Assembly: GCF_900044055.2 (NCBI RefSeq)
Contig: NZ_FCOX02000003.1
Location: 186,001 to 250,000 of the forward strand
From: Caballeronia calidae
GTDB taxonomy: Bacteria > Pseudomonadota > Gammaproteobacteria > Burkholderiales > Burkholderiaceae
Length of the DNA stretch: 64,000 nt
Direction of reading: 5' to 3'
In this document: positions 45,395 to 54,624 of the stretch, piece after piece
Layout: each line of letters starts with the position of its first letter
How positions within the stretch are numbered: the first letter of the stretch is position 1
The notes under the pieces: model-generated
Databases searched by the model: none
Told to the model about the DNA's origin: nothing
Seen by the model: only the letters and a program-made list of their open reading frames with translations
Position numbers and translations under genes: made by a program

Positions 45395-46885
45395 ATGTCC
45401 GATCCCGTCGCCACGAGCACGTCCACCGCACAGGCCGCCGCGCCTACGTTCGACCAGTTCGGCTTGTCCGCCGACATCCTGAAAGCGGTGCGCGAGTCCG
45501 GCTACACCACGCCCACGCCCATTCAGGCGCAGGCGATTCCGGTCGTCCTCGCGGGCCGCGACGTCATGGGCGCCGCGCAGACCGGCACCGGCAAGACCGC
45601 GAGCTTCTCGCTGCCGATCATCCAGCGCCTGCTGCCCTCGGCAAATACGAGCGCCTCGCCCGCGCGCCATCCGGTGCGCGCGCTGATGCTCACGCCGACG
45701 CGCGAGCTCGCCGACCAGGTCGCCGCCAACGTGCAGACCTACTCGAAGCACACGCCGCTGCGCAGCACGGTCGTGTTCGGCGGCGTCGACATGAATCCGC
45801 AGTCCGACGCGCTGCGCCGCGGCGTCGAGATCCTGATCGCGACGCCGGGCCGCCTGCTCGATCACGTGCAGCAAAAGACCGTGAATCTCGGCCAGGTGCA
45901 AATGCTCGTGCTCGATGAAGCCGACCGCATGCTCGACATGGGCTTCCTGCCCGACCTGCAACGCATCCTGAATCTGTTGCCGAAGGAGCGTCAGACGCTG
46001 CTTTTCTCGGCAACGTTCTCGGCTGAAATCAAGAAGCTCGCGTCCACTTATCTGCGCAATCCGCAGACGATCGAAGTCGCGCGCAGCAATTCGACCAACG
46101 CGAACGTGCGCCAGATCGTCTACGAGGTTCACGAGAGCGACAAATCCGGCGCGGTGGCGCAACTCATCCGCGAGCGCGAACTGAAGCAGGTGATCGTGTT
46201 CTGCAACAGCAAGATCGGCGCGAGCCGGCTCGCGCGCGTGCTGGAACGTGAGGGCATCGTCGCGACGGCGATTCACGGCGACCGCACGCAGAGCGAGCGC
46301 ATGCAGGCGCTCGACGCGTTCAAGCGCGGCGAGATCGAAGCGCTCGTCGCCACCGACGTCGCCGCGCGCGGTCTCGATATCGCCGAGTTGCCCGCTGTCA
46401 TCAACTTCGATCTGCCGTTCAACGCGGAAGATTACGTGCACCGCATCGGCCGCACGGGGCGCGCGGGCGCATCCGGCGATGCACTGTCGCTGTGCAGCGC
46501 GAACGAGCGCAAGCAGCTTGCCGATATCGAGAAGCTGATCAAGCGTCCGCTCGACGTCGAGCCGCTCGAAGTGACGACGCGTGCGCGCCGTGACGGCCCG
46601 GGCTCGTCACCGCGCCGCGAGGAGCGCTTCGGGCGTCCGGAGCGCGGCGAGCATCGGCATGCATCGCGCGATGAAGCCGGTTCGCGCCGCCGCACGACGG
46701 GCACGCATGATCGTCCGCGCGGCCGTCAGCAGCCCATCGACGAGTTCTTCCTGAAGCCGTATGAGCCGTCGCCCTCGGCGATGAAGCGTCAGGAGGAAAC
46801 GGTCGAGCCCGAGCGCAAGACCGCGCCGAAGCAGCCGCTCGCGGCGTTGCTGGGCGGTTTGGGGATGCCGCGCAAGTCGTCGTGA
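45395..46885 (+). CDS. rhlE: DEAD-box RNA helicase RhlE-type
   Basis: A 496-residue ATP-dependent RNA helicase. Q motif: TPIQAQAIPVVLAG near residue 42. Walker A: AQTGTGKTASFSLP near 61. Also PTRELADQV, then VLDEADRMLDMG (DEAD box) near 170, and SATFS. The second RecA domain carries ARGLDIAELPAVINFD and HRIGRTGRAGASG near 350. The C-terminal 110 residues are basic and low-complexity (RREERFGRPERGEHRHASRD), typical of RhlE tails that bind RNA. Likely acts in ribosome assembly and mRNA decay. A symmetrical terminator follows. Confidence 0.93.
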   Translation: MSDPVATSTSTAQAAAPTFDQFGLSADILKAVRESGYTTPTPIQAQAIPVVLAGRDVMGAAQTGTGKTASFSLPIIQRLLPSANTSASPARHPVRALMLTPTRELADQVAANVQTYSKHTPLRSTVVFGGVDMNPQSDALRRGVEILIATPGRLLDHVQQKTVNLGQVQMLVLDEADRMLDMGFLPDLQRILNLLPKERQTLLFSATFSAEIKKLASTYLRNPQTIEVARSNSTNANVRQIVYEVHESDKSGAVAQLIRERELKQVIVFCNSKIGASRLARVLEREGIVATAIHGDRTQSERMQALDAFKRGEIEALVATDVAARGLDIAELPAVINFDLPFNAEDYVHRIGRTGRAGASGDALSLCSANERKQLADIEKLIKRPLDVEPLEVTTRARRDGPGSSPRREERFGRPERGEHRHASRDEAGSRRRTTGTHDRPRGRQQPIDEFFLKPYEPSPSAMKRQEETVEPERKTAPKQPLAALLGGLGMPRKSS

Positions 46886-46902
46886 TCTCCATGTTTCGAA
46901 TG

Positions 46903-46932
46903 AAAAAGGCAGCCCGCGCGGCTGCCTTTTTT
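46903..46932. terminator. Bidirectional terminator between rhlE and gluQ
   Basis: A 12-bp stem AAAAAGGCAGCC/GGCTGCCTTTTT (46903-46914 and 46920-46931) has a 5-base loop and T-runs on both strands. It serves both convergent genes. Confidence 0.95.
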
Positions 46933-46946
46933 GCATTCGAACGAAT

Positions 46947-47816
46947 CTAGCGCCCGAAGCGCTTCGCCCATTCGGCTGTCGCTGCGCGGTAGAACGCGTC
47001 GAGCGTATCGGCCGATGCCTCGATGCCGAGATGCCGCGCCGCCTCGACGAGCGCATCGAGCGGGGCGTGCCGGTCGAGCGGCGCGGCGCCCGTCTGCTTG
47101 CTCAGCTTTTCGCCGATGCCGTTGTTGACGACGGGCACGTGCAGATAAAGCGGCGTCGGCACCCCGAGACACTGTTGCAGATAGACCTGCCGCGCGGTCG
47201 AATCGAGGAGATCGGCGCCGCGCACGACGTGGGTGATGTCCGCGTCGGCATCGTCGACGACCACGGCGAGCTGATACGCCCACAGACCGTCCGCGCGCTT
47301 CAGTGCGAAATCGCCGACGTCGGTGGCGAGATCCTGCGTCTGCGGTCCCTGCCAGCGATCCACAAAGCTGATACGCGCCGCGTCGCCGTCCGGCACGCGC
47401 AGCCGCCATGCGCGCGCAGGCTTTCCGTGCAGGCCGTTGCGGCACGTGCCGGGATAGGCGAGCGTGGCATGACGCGCATGCGCGTGCACGAGCGAATCGG
47501 CGATTTCGCGCCGCGTGCAGCCGCACGGATAGATGAAGCCCGCCGCCTGCAATCGCTCGAACGCGGCCTGATACGCCGCGCCGCGCTCGCTTTGCCAGAC
47601 CGGCGTCTCGTCCGAATGCATGCCGAAGTGCGCGAGCGTCGCGAGGATGTCATCGGCGGCGCCGGGCACGGTGCGCGGGGCATCGACGTCTTCGATGCGC
47701 ACGATCCAGCTTCCGCCGCGCGCGCGCGCATCGAGAAAACTCGCGAGCGCGCTGACGAGCGATCCCGCGTGCAACGGGCCGGTAGGCGAGGGCGCGAAGC
47801 GGCCGCGATAGGTCAT
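46947..47816 (-). CDS. gluQ: Glutamyl-Q tRNA(Asp) synthetase
   Basis: A 289-residue truncated GluRS paralogue that attaches glutamate to queuosine in tRNA-Asp. The HIGH-type motif is in [19 protein letters not shown] (residues 9-27). Zinc-ligand cysteines are in [10 protein letters not shown] and YPGTCRNG. The KMSKS-like loop is degenerate ([12 protein letters not shown]) near residue 232. No anticodon-binding domain follows, as expected. Start [10 protein letters not shown] was chosen at the family start, although the ribosome site is poor. It lies 17 bp downstream of another tRNA-modifying gene, trhO. Confidence 0.93.
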   Translation of the reverse strand: MTYRGRFAPSPTGPLHAGSLVSALASFLDARARGGSWIVRIEDVDAPRTVPGAADDILATLAHFGMHSDETPVWQSERGAAYQAAFERLQAAGFIYPCGCTRREIADSLVHAHARHATLAYPGTCRNGLHGKPARAWRLRVPDGDAARISFVDRWQGPQTQDLATDVGDFALKRADGLWAYQLAVVVDDADADITHVVRGADLLDSTARQVYLQQCLGVPTPLYLHVPVVNNGIGEKLSKQTGAAPLDRHAPLDALVEAARHLGIEASADTLDAFYRAATAEWAKRFGR

Positions 47817-47833
47817 GGGGCGTTCATTGGGCG

Positions 47834-48697
47834 TTATGCCGCCTGACTGACCTTGGCCTCGGGATGGCAGGCGGGGCACTTTTCGCCCGGCTTGTAGAGC
47901 GGCGATTGCTGATCTTCGATGCTGACCACCGCGCGGCAGCCGAAGCATTGCGCGGTCGCGGTTGGCTGCAGGTTCGGATCGAGCGCCGTGCGGTAATCGA
48001 ACACGAAGCATTCGCCCGTGTAATGCGCGCCGCCGACTTCCTCGAAGTACTTCAGGATGCCGCCTTCGAGCTGATACACATGCTCGATGCCGACTTCCTT
48101 CATGTGAATCGCAGCCTTTTCGCAGCGGATTCCGCCCGTGCAGAAGGACACGACCGTCTTTCCTTCGAGGTCCGCGCGATTCTGCTCGATGACTTCCGGA
48201 AACTCGCTGAACTTCGTGATGCGGTAATCGAGCGCGTGATCGAACGTGCCGACATCGACTTCGAACGCATTGCGCGTGTCGAGCATCACGACCGGGCGGC
48301 CCGCGTCGTCGTGGCCGCGGTCGAGCCAGGCCTTCAGCGTGGGCGCATCGACGGCGGGCGCGCGGCCGAGTTCCGGCTGGATCGCGGGCTTTTTCATCGT
48401 GATGATTTCGCGTTTCAGCTTGACCAGCATGCGGCGGAACGGCTGCTTCGCGGAAAGGCTTTCCTTGAATTGGAGATCGGCGAAGCGGCCGCCGAAGAGC
48501 GCGTCCGTGCGCAGGTAGTCGATGAACTCGCGGACTTGGGCAATCGGCCCCGCGATGAAAAGATTGATGCCCTCCGGAGCCAGCAGAATCGTGCCTTTCA
48601 GGCCGAGCGCGTTGCAGCGTTCAGTGACGAGCGGCCGCCAGGCGGGGCCGTCTTCGATGGTGACGAATTTGTAGGCGGAGAGGTTCAGGATGCTCAT
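47834..48697 (-). CDS. trhO: tRNA uridine 5-hydroxylase TrhO (rhodanese domain)
   Basis: A 287-residue cytosolic protein (YceA family). An N-terminal acylphosphatase-like domain ([35 protein letters not shown]) precedes a rhodanese domain with catalytic Cys in [15 protein letters not shown] near residue 188. The C-terminal cysteines (CFGCRA and CPAC) suggest a zinc site. It hydroxylates U34 of tRNAs independent of oxygen in E. coli. The gene is co-transcribed with gluQ, forming a tRNA wobble-modification pair. Confidence 0.93.
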   Translation of the reverse strand: MSILNLSAYKFVTIEDGPAWRPLVTERCNALGLKGTILLAPEGINLFIAGPIAQVREFIDYLRTDALFGGRFADLQFKESLSAKQPFRRMLVKLKREIITMKKPAIQPELGRAPAVDAPTLKAWLDRGHDDAGRPVVMLDTRNAFEVDVGTFDHALDYRITKFSEFPEVIEQNRADLEGKTVVSFCTGGIRCEKAAIHMKEVGIEHVYQLEGGILKYFEEVGGAHYTGECFVFDYRTALDPNLQPTATAQCFGCRAVVSIEDQQSPLYKPGEKCPACHPEAKVSQAA

Positions 48698-48910
48698 GAT
48701 CGGATGACGCGAAAAACGGCTGTAACGGGTAAAAAGTGCGGACGGCAATCCGCCGCAAAACACGTATTATCCCGCAAACGGCGCGCGGCTTTCCCGGATT
48801 CGCCTCGCCGCGTCGCGAGGCCTTGCGCGCGCGCAATTTCAGCCGCGCGGGCAGGCCTTGTCCGTTCGGCCAACACGGGCGCCGCATCCGTTTTCGAGAT
48901 GGCCCGCATG

Positions 48911-48923
48911 TACAATACCGCCA
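48911..48923 (+). promoter_or_regulatory. TACAAT -10 element next to the dnaE start
   Basis: TACAAT (48911-48916) ends 6 bases before the dnaE ATG (48923), and no Shine-Dalgarno sequence intervenes (ACCGCC only). Transcription from it would start at the ATG. The -35 match is weak, so this is a candidate only. Confidence 0.4.
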
Positions 48924-51900
48924 TGTCAGATCCCCGCTTCGTTCATCTCCGCGTCCACTCCGAATTCTCGATCGCCGACGGCATCGTGCGGCTGGACGAC
49001 GTCGTCAAAGCTGCCGCAAAAGACGGGCAAGGCGCGCTCGCGCTGACCGATCTCGGCAATGCATTCGGCCTCGTGCGCTTCTATAAGGAAGCGCGCGGCA
49101 AGGGCGTGAAGCCCATCGCCGGCTGCGACGTCTGGATCACCAATCCCGACGATCGCGACAAACCCTCGCGCCTCCTTCTTCTCGTACGCGACAAGCAGGG
49201 CTATCTCAACCTGTGCGAGCTGTTGAGCCGCGCATGGCTGACGAACCAGTACCGCGGCCGCGCCGAAGTGATGGTCGAGTGGCTCGACGAAGGTCTGGCC
49301 GAAGGGTTGCTGGCGCTGTCGGGTGCGCAGGCGGGCGATATCGGTATGGCGTTCGCGGCCGGCAATGCGGCCAGCGCGCAACGCAATGCCGAGCGCTGGT
49401 CGAAGCTTTTTCCGAACGCGTTCTATATCGAGTTGCAGCGCGCCGGTCAGCCGGGCGAACAGGGCTACGTTCAGGAAGCCGTGAAGCTCGCGGCGAAGCT
49501 CAAGCTGCCGGTGGTCGCCACGCATCCGATGCAGTTCATGACGCCCGACGACTTCACCGCGCACGAAGCGCGCGTGTGCATTTCGGAAGGCGATATCCTC
49601 GCGAATCCGCGTCGTCAGAAGCGCTTCACGCAGGACCAGTTTTTCCGCACGCAGGACGAAATGTGCACGCTGTTCGCGGACATTCCGTCGGCGCTCGCGA
49701 ACACCGTCGAAATCGCCAAGCGCTGCAATCTCACGCTCGAACTCGGCAAGCCGAAGCTGCCGCTTTTCCCGACGCCCGATGGCATGTCGCTCGACGACTA
49801 CCTCGTGCAGTTGTCGAAGGAAGGACTGGAAGTTCGCCTGCAGCAGCTTTATCCCGATGAAACCGAACGCGCCGCGCAGCGCGAGACGTACTACGCGCGC
49901 CTCGACTTCGAGTGCGGCACGATCATCAAGATGGGCTTTCCGGGCTACTTCCTGATCGTCGCCGACTTCATCATGTGGGCGAAGAACAACGGCGTGCCGG
50001 TCGGGCCGGGCCGCGGCTCGGGCGCGGGCTCGCTCGTCGCGTATGCGCTCGGCATCACGGATCTGGACCCGCTGCGCTACAACCTGCTGTTCGAGCGCTT
50101 CCTGAATCCGGAACGGGTGTCGATGCCCGACTTCGATATCGACTTCTGTCAGGAAGGGCGCGACCGCGTCATTCAGTACGTGAAGGGCAAGTACGGCGCG
50201 GACGCGGTATCGCAGATCGCCACGTTCGGCACGATGGCCGCGAAGGCGGCGGTGCGCGATATCGGCCGCGTGCTCGATCTCGGCTACATGTTCACCGACG
50301 GCGTCGCCAAGCTGATTCCGTTCAAGCCGGGCAAGCACGTGACCATCGCGGATGCGATGAAGGAAGAGCCCACGCTGCAGGAGCGCTTCGATTCCGAAGA
50401 CGAAGTGCATCAGCTGCTCGAACTCGCGCAGCGCGTGGAAGGGCTCACGCGAAACGTGGGCATGCACGCGGGCGGCGTGCTAATCGCGCCGGGCAAGCTC
50501 ACGGATTTCTGCCCGCTCTACACGCAGGGCGAAGACGGCGGAGTCGTCAGTCAGTACGACAAGGACGACGTGGAAGCCGTCGGGCTCGTGAAGTTCGACT
50601 TTCTGGGCCTGACCACGCTCACGATTCTGGATTGGGCCGAGCGGTACATCCGCCGTCTCGATCCGTCGAAGAAGGACTGGAATCTCGCACAGGTGGCGCT
50701 GGACGATCCGGCATCGTTCTCGATTCTCAAGAAAGCGAACACCGTCGCCGTGTTCCAGCTGGAAAGCCGCGGCATGCAGGGCATGCTGAAGGACGCGCAG
50801 CCGGACCGCTTCGAGGACATCATCGCGCTGGTGGCGTTGTATCGACCCGGCCCGATGGACCTGATCCCGAGCTTCTGCGCGCGTAAGCACGGGCGCGAGA
50901 TCGTCGAGTATCCGGACCCGCGTGTCGAGCCTGTTCTGAAAGAGACCTACGGCATCATGGTCTATCAGGAGCAGGTGATGCAGATGGCGCAGATCATCGG
51001 CGGCTACTCGCTCGGCGGCGCGGACTTGCTGCGCCGCGCGATGGGCAAGAAGAAGCCCGAAGAGATGGCGCAGCACCGCGAACTGTTCGCGGATGGCGCG
51101 GCGAAGAACGGCCTCACGCGCGAGAAGTCCGACGAAATCTTCGACTTGATGGAGAAGTTCGCGGGCTACGGCTTCAACAAGTCGCACGCGGCCGCGTATG
51201 CGCTGCTCGCGTATTACACGGCGTGGCTGAAGGCGCATCATCCGGCCGAATTCATGGCGGCCAACATGTCGCTCGCGATGGACGACACCGACAAGGTGAA
51301 GATCCTCTTCGAGGATTGTGCGACGAACGGCATGAAGGTGCTGCCGCCGGACATCAACCAGTCGGCGTATCGTTTCGAGCCGGTCGCGGAAGCCGACGGC
51401 ACGCGCTCGAAGACCATCCGCTACGGTCTGGGCGCCGTGAAGGGCAGCGGCCAGAACGCGATCGAGGAAATCCTGCGTGCGCGCGAGGACGGCCCGTTCG
51501 TCGATCTGTTCGATTTCTGCGAGCGCATCGACCGTCGCGTGGTGAACCGCCGCACGGTGGAAGCGTTGATTCGCTCGGGCGCGTTCGACACGTTGCACGC
51601 GAATCGCGCGCAACTGCTCGCGTCCGTCCCGCTCGCGATGGAAGCCGCCGATCAGGCTGCCGCCAACGCGATGCAGGCCGGCCTGTTCGACATGGGCGAC
51701 GCGCCGCTCGCCAAACACGAACTCATCGACGAACCCGAGTGGTCCGACAAGAAGCGCCTGCAGGAAGAGAAGACCGCGCTCGGCTTCTATCTGTCGGGCC
51801 ATTTGTTCGACGCCTACAAGGGCGAAGTGCGCCGCTTCGTGCGCCAGAAGATCGGCGAACTGAAGGAAGGGCGCGACAAGCTCGTCGCGGGCGTGATCTC

Positions 51901-52438
51901 CGCGATGCGCACGCAGATGACCCAGCGCGGCAAGATGCTGATCGTCAATCTCGACGACGGCAGCGGCCAGTGCGAAGTCACCGTCTTCAACGAGCAGTTC
52001 GAAGCGAACAAGGCGCTCTTCAAGGAAGACGAGCTGCTCGTCGTGCAAGGCATGGCGCGTAACGACGCGTTCACGGGCGGCATCCGCTTCACCGTCGATA
52101 CGGCGATGGATCTCGAGCGCGCGCGCAGCCGCTACGCGCAGTCGGTGAAGGTCGAGATGAACGGCAACGCCGATGCCTTGCGTCTGCGCCGTGTCCTCGA
52201 GGCGCATGCTGCCGGCGCGCAAGCTGAAGCGCCGCCACCCGCACCCGCAAGAGAAAACGGCCGGCAGCGGCAATCCGCGCCGATTCCGAACGGTCTGAAC
52301 GTGAGCATCGTCTATCGCAGCGAGCACGCCGAAGGCGAGGTGCGCCTCGGCGATGCGTGGCGCGTCAAGCCCACCGACGATCTCATCACGGCGCTGCGCG
52401 GCGAGTTCGCGGGCAGCGCGATCGAAATCGTCTACTGA
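48923..52438 (+). CDS. dnaE: DNA polymerase III alpha subunit
   Basis: A 1171-residue replicative polymerase. The PHP domain starts VHLRVHSEFSIADG at residue 6. The palm has GPGRGSGAGSLVAYALGITDLDP near 362 and the catalytic PDFDIDFCQEGRDRV near 400, with the third Asp region near 555 (KFDFLGLTTL). Further blocks are KEEPTLQERF and GYGFNKSHAAAYALLAYYTAWLKAHHP. A C-terminal OB fold (VAGVISAMRTQMTQRGKM) lies near 990. Length matches E. coli DnaE (1160). Start MSDPRFVHLR is the family start. The stop overlaps the next gene's ATG by one base (TGATG). Confidence 0.97.
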   Translation: MSDPRFVHLRVHSEFSIADGIVRLDDVVKAAAKDGQGALALTDLGNAFGLVRFYKEARGKGVKPIAGCDVWITNPDDRDKPSRLLLLVRDKQGYLNLCELLSRAWLTNQYRGRAEVMVEWLDEGLAEGLLALSGAQAGDIGMAFAAGNAASAQRNAERWSKLFPNAFYIELQRAGQPGEQGYVQEAVKLAAKLKLPVVATHPMQFMTPDDFTAHEARVCISEGDILANPRRQKRFTQDQFFRTQDEMCTLFADIPSALANTVEIAKRCNLTLELGKPKLPLFPTPDGMSLDDYLVQLSKEGLEVRLQQLYPDETERAAQRETYYARLDFECGTIIKMGFPGYFLIVADFIMWAKNNGVPVGPGRGSGAGSLVAYALGITDLDPLRYNLLFERFLNPERVSMPDFDIDFCQEGRDRVIQYVKGKYGADAVSQIATFGTMAAKAAVRDIGRVLDLGYMFTDGVAKLIPFKPGKHVTIADAMKEEPTLQERFDSEDEVHQLLELAQRVEGLTRNVGMHAGGVLIAPGKLTDFCPLYTQGEDGGVVSQYDKDDVEAVGLVKFDFLGLTTLTILDWAERYIRRLDPSKKDWNLAQVALDDPASFSILKKANTVAVFQLESRGMQGMLKDAQPDRFEDIIALVALYRPGPMDLIPSFCARKHGREIVEYPDPRVEPVLKETYGIMVYQEQVMQMAQIIGGYSLGGADLLRRAMGKKKPEEMAQHRELFADGAAKNGLTREKSDEIFDLMEKFAGYGFNKSHAAAYALLAYYTAWLKAHHPAEFMAANMSLAMDDTDKVKILFEDCATNGMKVLPPDINQSAYRFEPVAEADGTRSKTIRYGLGAVKGSGQNAIEEILRAREDGPFVDLFDFCERIDRRVVNRRTVEALIRSGAFDTLHANRAQLLASVPLAMEAADQAAANAMQAGLFDMGDAPLAKHELIDEPEWSDKKRLQEEKTALGFYLSGHLFDAYKGEVRRFVRQKIGELKEGRDKLVAGVISAMRTQMTQRGKMLIVNLDDGSGQCEVTVFNEQFEANKALFKEDELLVVQGMARNDAFTGGIRFTVDTAMDLERARSRYAQSVKVEMNGNADALRLRRVLEAHAAGAQAEAPPPAPARENGRQRQSAPIPNGLNVSIVYRSEHAEGEVRLGDAWRVKPTDDLITALRGEFAGSAIEIVY

Positions 52439-53502
52439 TGCGCATCGGCATATCGGCGAATGCGCTGAAGCATTCCGGCGGCCTCGAACGCTATGCCATG
52501 GATCTCGTGCGCGGCCTCGCCGCCGCGGGCTTCGACGGCAGGCAGAAGCCCGCGTTCTTCGCGCGCAAGATCGATATGTCCCTGCCCGAAAGCCGGTTGA
52601 TCGAGCCGCACCGCATCAAGGTGTCGTTTCTGCCGGGCAAGCTGCGCGACGCGTATTTCTCGTGGGCGCTGAAGCGCGCGCGCAGAAAAGCGAAGGTCGA
52701 CGTGCTGATCGGCTGCAATCGCGTTGAAGGCTCGGACATCGCGATTTGCGGCGGCACACATATCGGCTTTCTGCGCGCAACAGGGCGGCGGGAGAAGCGT
52801 TCGGACACGCGGCAGATCGCGCTCGAGCGCCGCCAGTATGCGCAGGCACAGGTGATCGTCGCGCATTCGGACATGATGCGCGACGAGCTTCGCACGCTCT
52901 ACGGCATCGACGATGAAAAAATCCGCGTGCTCTATCCGCCCGTCGACGGCGCGCGCTTCGCTCCGGTCGATGCCGCAGAACGCGCGCGCCTGCGCGGGCA
53001 GTTCGGCTTCAAAGCCGATGAAACCGTTCTGCTGTTTCCGTCGAGCAGTCATGTGCGCAAGGGCCTGCCGCTGATCGAAAAGGCGCTCGCCGGCATGAAG
53101 GTGGTCGTCGCGGTCGCGGGACGCGCACCCGAGAATCCGGCAGCGAACGTCCGCTATGTGGGATATGCGAAGAACATCGAGGACGCGTACCGCGCGGCCG
53201 ATTTCACGATTCTCGCGTCGAGTTACGAGCCGTTCGGGCTCGTCGGCATCGAATCGGTGATGTGCGGCACGCCGGTGATTTTCCCCGCGTGCATCGGTTG
53301 CTGCGATGCCATCGCGGATCGCGCGAAGCACGTCTTCAAATCGGGCGACGCCGACGACCTGCGCCGCACGGTGCTCGATGCCATCGAAGCGCGGCGCGGC
53401 GATGCGCGTGTTTCGGGCGAGACCGTGCGCTACGACACGAGCGTCGCTTCGCACGTGCGCGCGCTGATCGGGCTCGCGAACGACATCCGCCAGACGCGCT
53501 GA
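52438..53502 (+). CDS. Glycosyltransferase family 4 (LPS core, WaaG-like)
   Basis: A 354-residue GT-B glycosyltransferase. It starts MRIGISANALKHSGGLERYAMDLVRGLA, with the GGLE donor-binding loop. It continues VLIGCNRVEGSDIAICGGTH, VLYPPVDGARFAP, LLFPSSSHVRKG and the EX7E motif region SYEPFGLVGIESVMCGTPVI near residue 265. It probably adds a hexose in LPS core synthesis; the sugar is unknown. The ATG overlaps the dnaE stop (TGATG), so translation may be coupled to the polymerase. It is convergent with the GT2 gene. Confidence 0.88.
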   Translation: MRIGISANALKHSGGLERYAMDLVRGLAAAGFDGRQKPAFFARKIDMSLPESRLIEPHRIKVSFLPGKLRDAYFSWALKRARRKAKVDVLIGCNRVEGSDIAICGGTHIGFLRATGRREKRSDTRQIALERRQYAQAQVIVAHSDMMRDELRTLYGIDDEKIRVLYPPVDGARFAPVDAAERARLRGQFGFKADETVLLFPSSSHVRKGLPLIEKALAGMKVVVAVAGRAPENPAANVRYVGYAKNIEDAYRAADFTILASSYEPFGLVGIESVMCGTPVIFPACIGCCDAIADRAKHVFKSGDADDLRRTVLDAIEARRGDARVSGETVRYDTSVASHVRALIGLANDIRQTR

Positions 53503-53507
53503 GACGT

Positions 53508-54269
53508 TCAGCGCACTTCGTTCAGGTGCGCGAGCTTCAGAAAACGGTAGTAGACGGTCTGCGCGTTGAATGCCGCGATCATGAAGCCGGTCTTGCCGTC
53601 GAGAAATCCGCGCCGCAGCACGTAAGTCCGCACGAACGCCCATGCGCCGCGCGCGAGCGCAATGCCGAAGCTGCCGCGTTTGCTCGCGGCGTGGCGTTGC
53701 TGCGCGCCTGCCGTCGAGTACGCGTCCAGCTTGCGCAAGACCGCTTCGAAATCCTCGTAGGAGTAGTGCATCAGCTTGCCGGACAGGCGCGCGACGGGCT
53801 TGCCCGTGGACAGCACGAGCCGCTCGTGCACGAGATCGGGCGAGAAGCGCGCCGTGCCGCGCCGGAACAGCCGCGGAATCCAGTCCGGATACCAGCCGCT
53901 GTGCTTCACCCACACGCCGCAAAAGCTCGACAGACGATCGACCGCGTACACGTCCGCCTGTGGATCGGTGATCGCGGCGCGGATCGAGTCGGCCAGTTCC
54001 GGCGACACGATTTCGTCGGCGTCGATGGAAAGCACCCAGTCGGTCGAGAGCGCGTCGAGTGCGCGATTCTTCTGCGGGCCGAAGCCCGGCCAGTCGCGCG
54101 CCTCGATCACGCGCGCGCGATGCGCCTCGGCGATGCCCGCGGTGGCGTCGGTGCTGCCGCCGTCGACGACGACGATTTCATCGGCGAACGAGACGGCCTG
54201 CAGGCATTGCGCGAGCCGCGCGGCCGCGTTGTAGGTGATGATGGCGATGCCAAGCGTTGTGCGGGACAT
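53508..54269 (-). CDS. Glycosyltransferase family 2 (WaaE/KdtX-like)
   Basis: A 253-residue GT-A enzyme starting MSRTTLGIAIITYNAAARLAQCL. The nucleotide-sugar DXD-type motif is in VVVDGGSTDATAGIA, and SIDADEIVSPEL lies near residue 85. Further blocks are RIPRLFRRG..-like WIPRLFRRGTARFS and LVHERLV. This is the arrangement of WaaE/KdtX LPS-core beta-glucosyltransferases. A shorter N-terminus than the open frame (54338) was chosen because the family starts at MSRTTLG. It is alone on the minus strand within the LPS block. Confidence 0.9.
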   Translation of the reverse strand: MSRTTLGIAIITYNAAARLAQCLQAVSFADEIVVVDGGSTDATAGIAEAHRARVIEARDWPGFGPQKNRALDALSTDWVLSIDADEIVSPELADSIRAAITDPQADVYAVDRLSSFCGVWVKHSGWYPDWIPRLFRRGTARFSPDLVHERLVLSTGKPVARLSGKLMHYSYEDFEAVLRKLDAYSTAGAQQRHAASKRGSFGIALARGAWAFVRTYVLRRGFLDGKTGFMIAAFNAQTVYYRFLKLAHLNEVR

Positions 54270-54293
54270 GGAGCGTGGACCGGCGTGCGTGTT

Positions 54294-54391
54294 GGTATAA
54301 TTATTGAATACTGGTGGGCTGGGCGTCATGCGAGGCATTGCGCCATGCTCGGACCAGACGTGAAGAGTAAAGAGGCCGCGGGCCTCTTTTT
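54294..54391 (+). ncRNA. Candidate small RNA (promoter to terminator, about 84 nt)
   Basis: An extended -10 box TGGTATAAT lies at 54293-54301, predicting a start near 54308. An intrinsic terminator follows at 54371-54391: stem AGAGGCC/GGCCTCT with a 3-base loop and five T residues. The enclosed 84 or so bases have no protein-coding character. No -35 consensus is clear, as is common for extended -10 promoters. It could be a stand-alone sRNA or an attenuator leader of the GT9 gene that starts at 54625. Confidence 0.5.
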
Positions 54392-54624
54392 GTTGTCAGG
54401 GTGGACAGAGGCCGATAGTGTGCCTGAGCGGCGCGCGTAGCAACAGATCGGCCGAGGCGAGTCTGGTTCCATCACAGCCGTCATCGAGGATCCGATTTTC
54501 ACTTCGCGAGCCGCATCGACATTCATGAAAACAAAGCGGCCAGGCGAGCTCCACCTGCAAACGGGAGCGCGCATCGCACCTGTCCCGCCCGCGAGTCGGG
54601 CGCGAGCCATCCTGTTCTGATCCT
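54392..54624 (+). other. Leader region of the GT9 gene
   Basis: About 230 bases between the candidate sRNA terminator and the GT9 start. Short minus-strand frames overlap here but have no ribosome sites or recognisable content. I see no further clear promoter. Confidence 0.4.
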
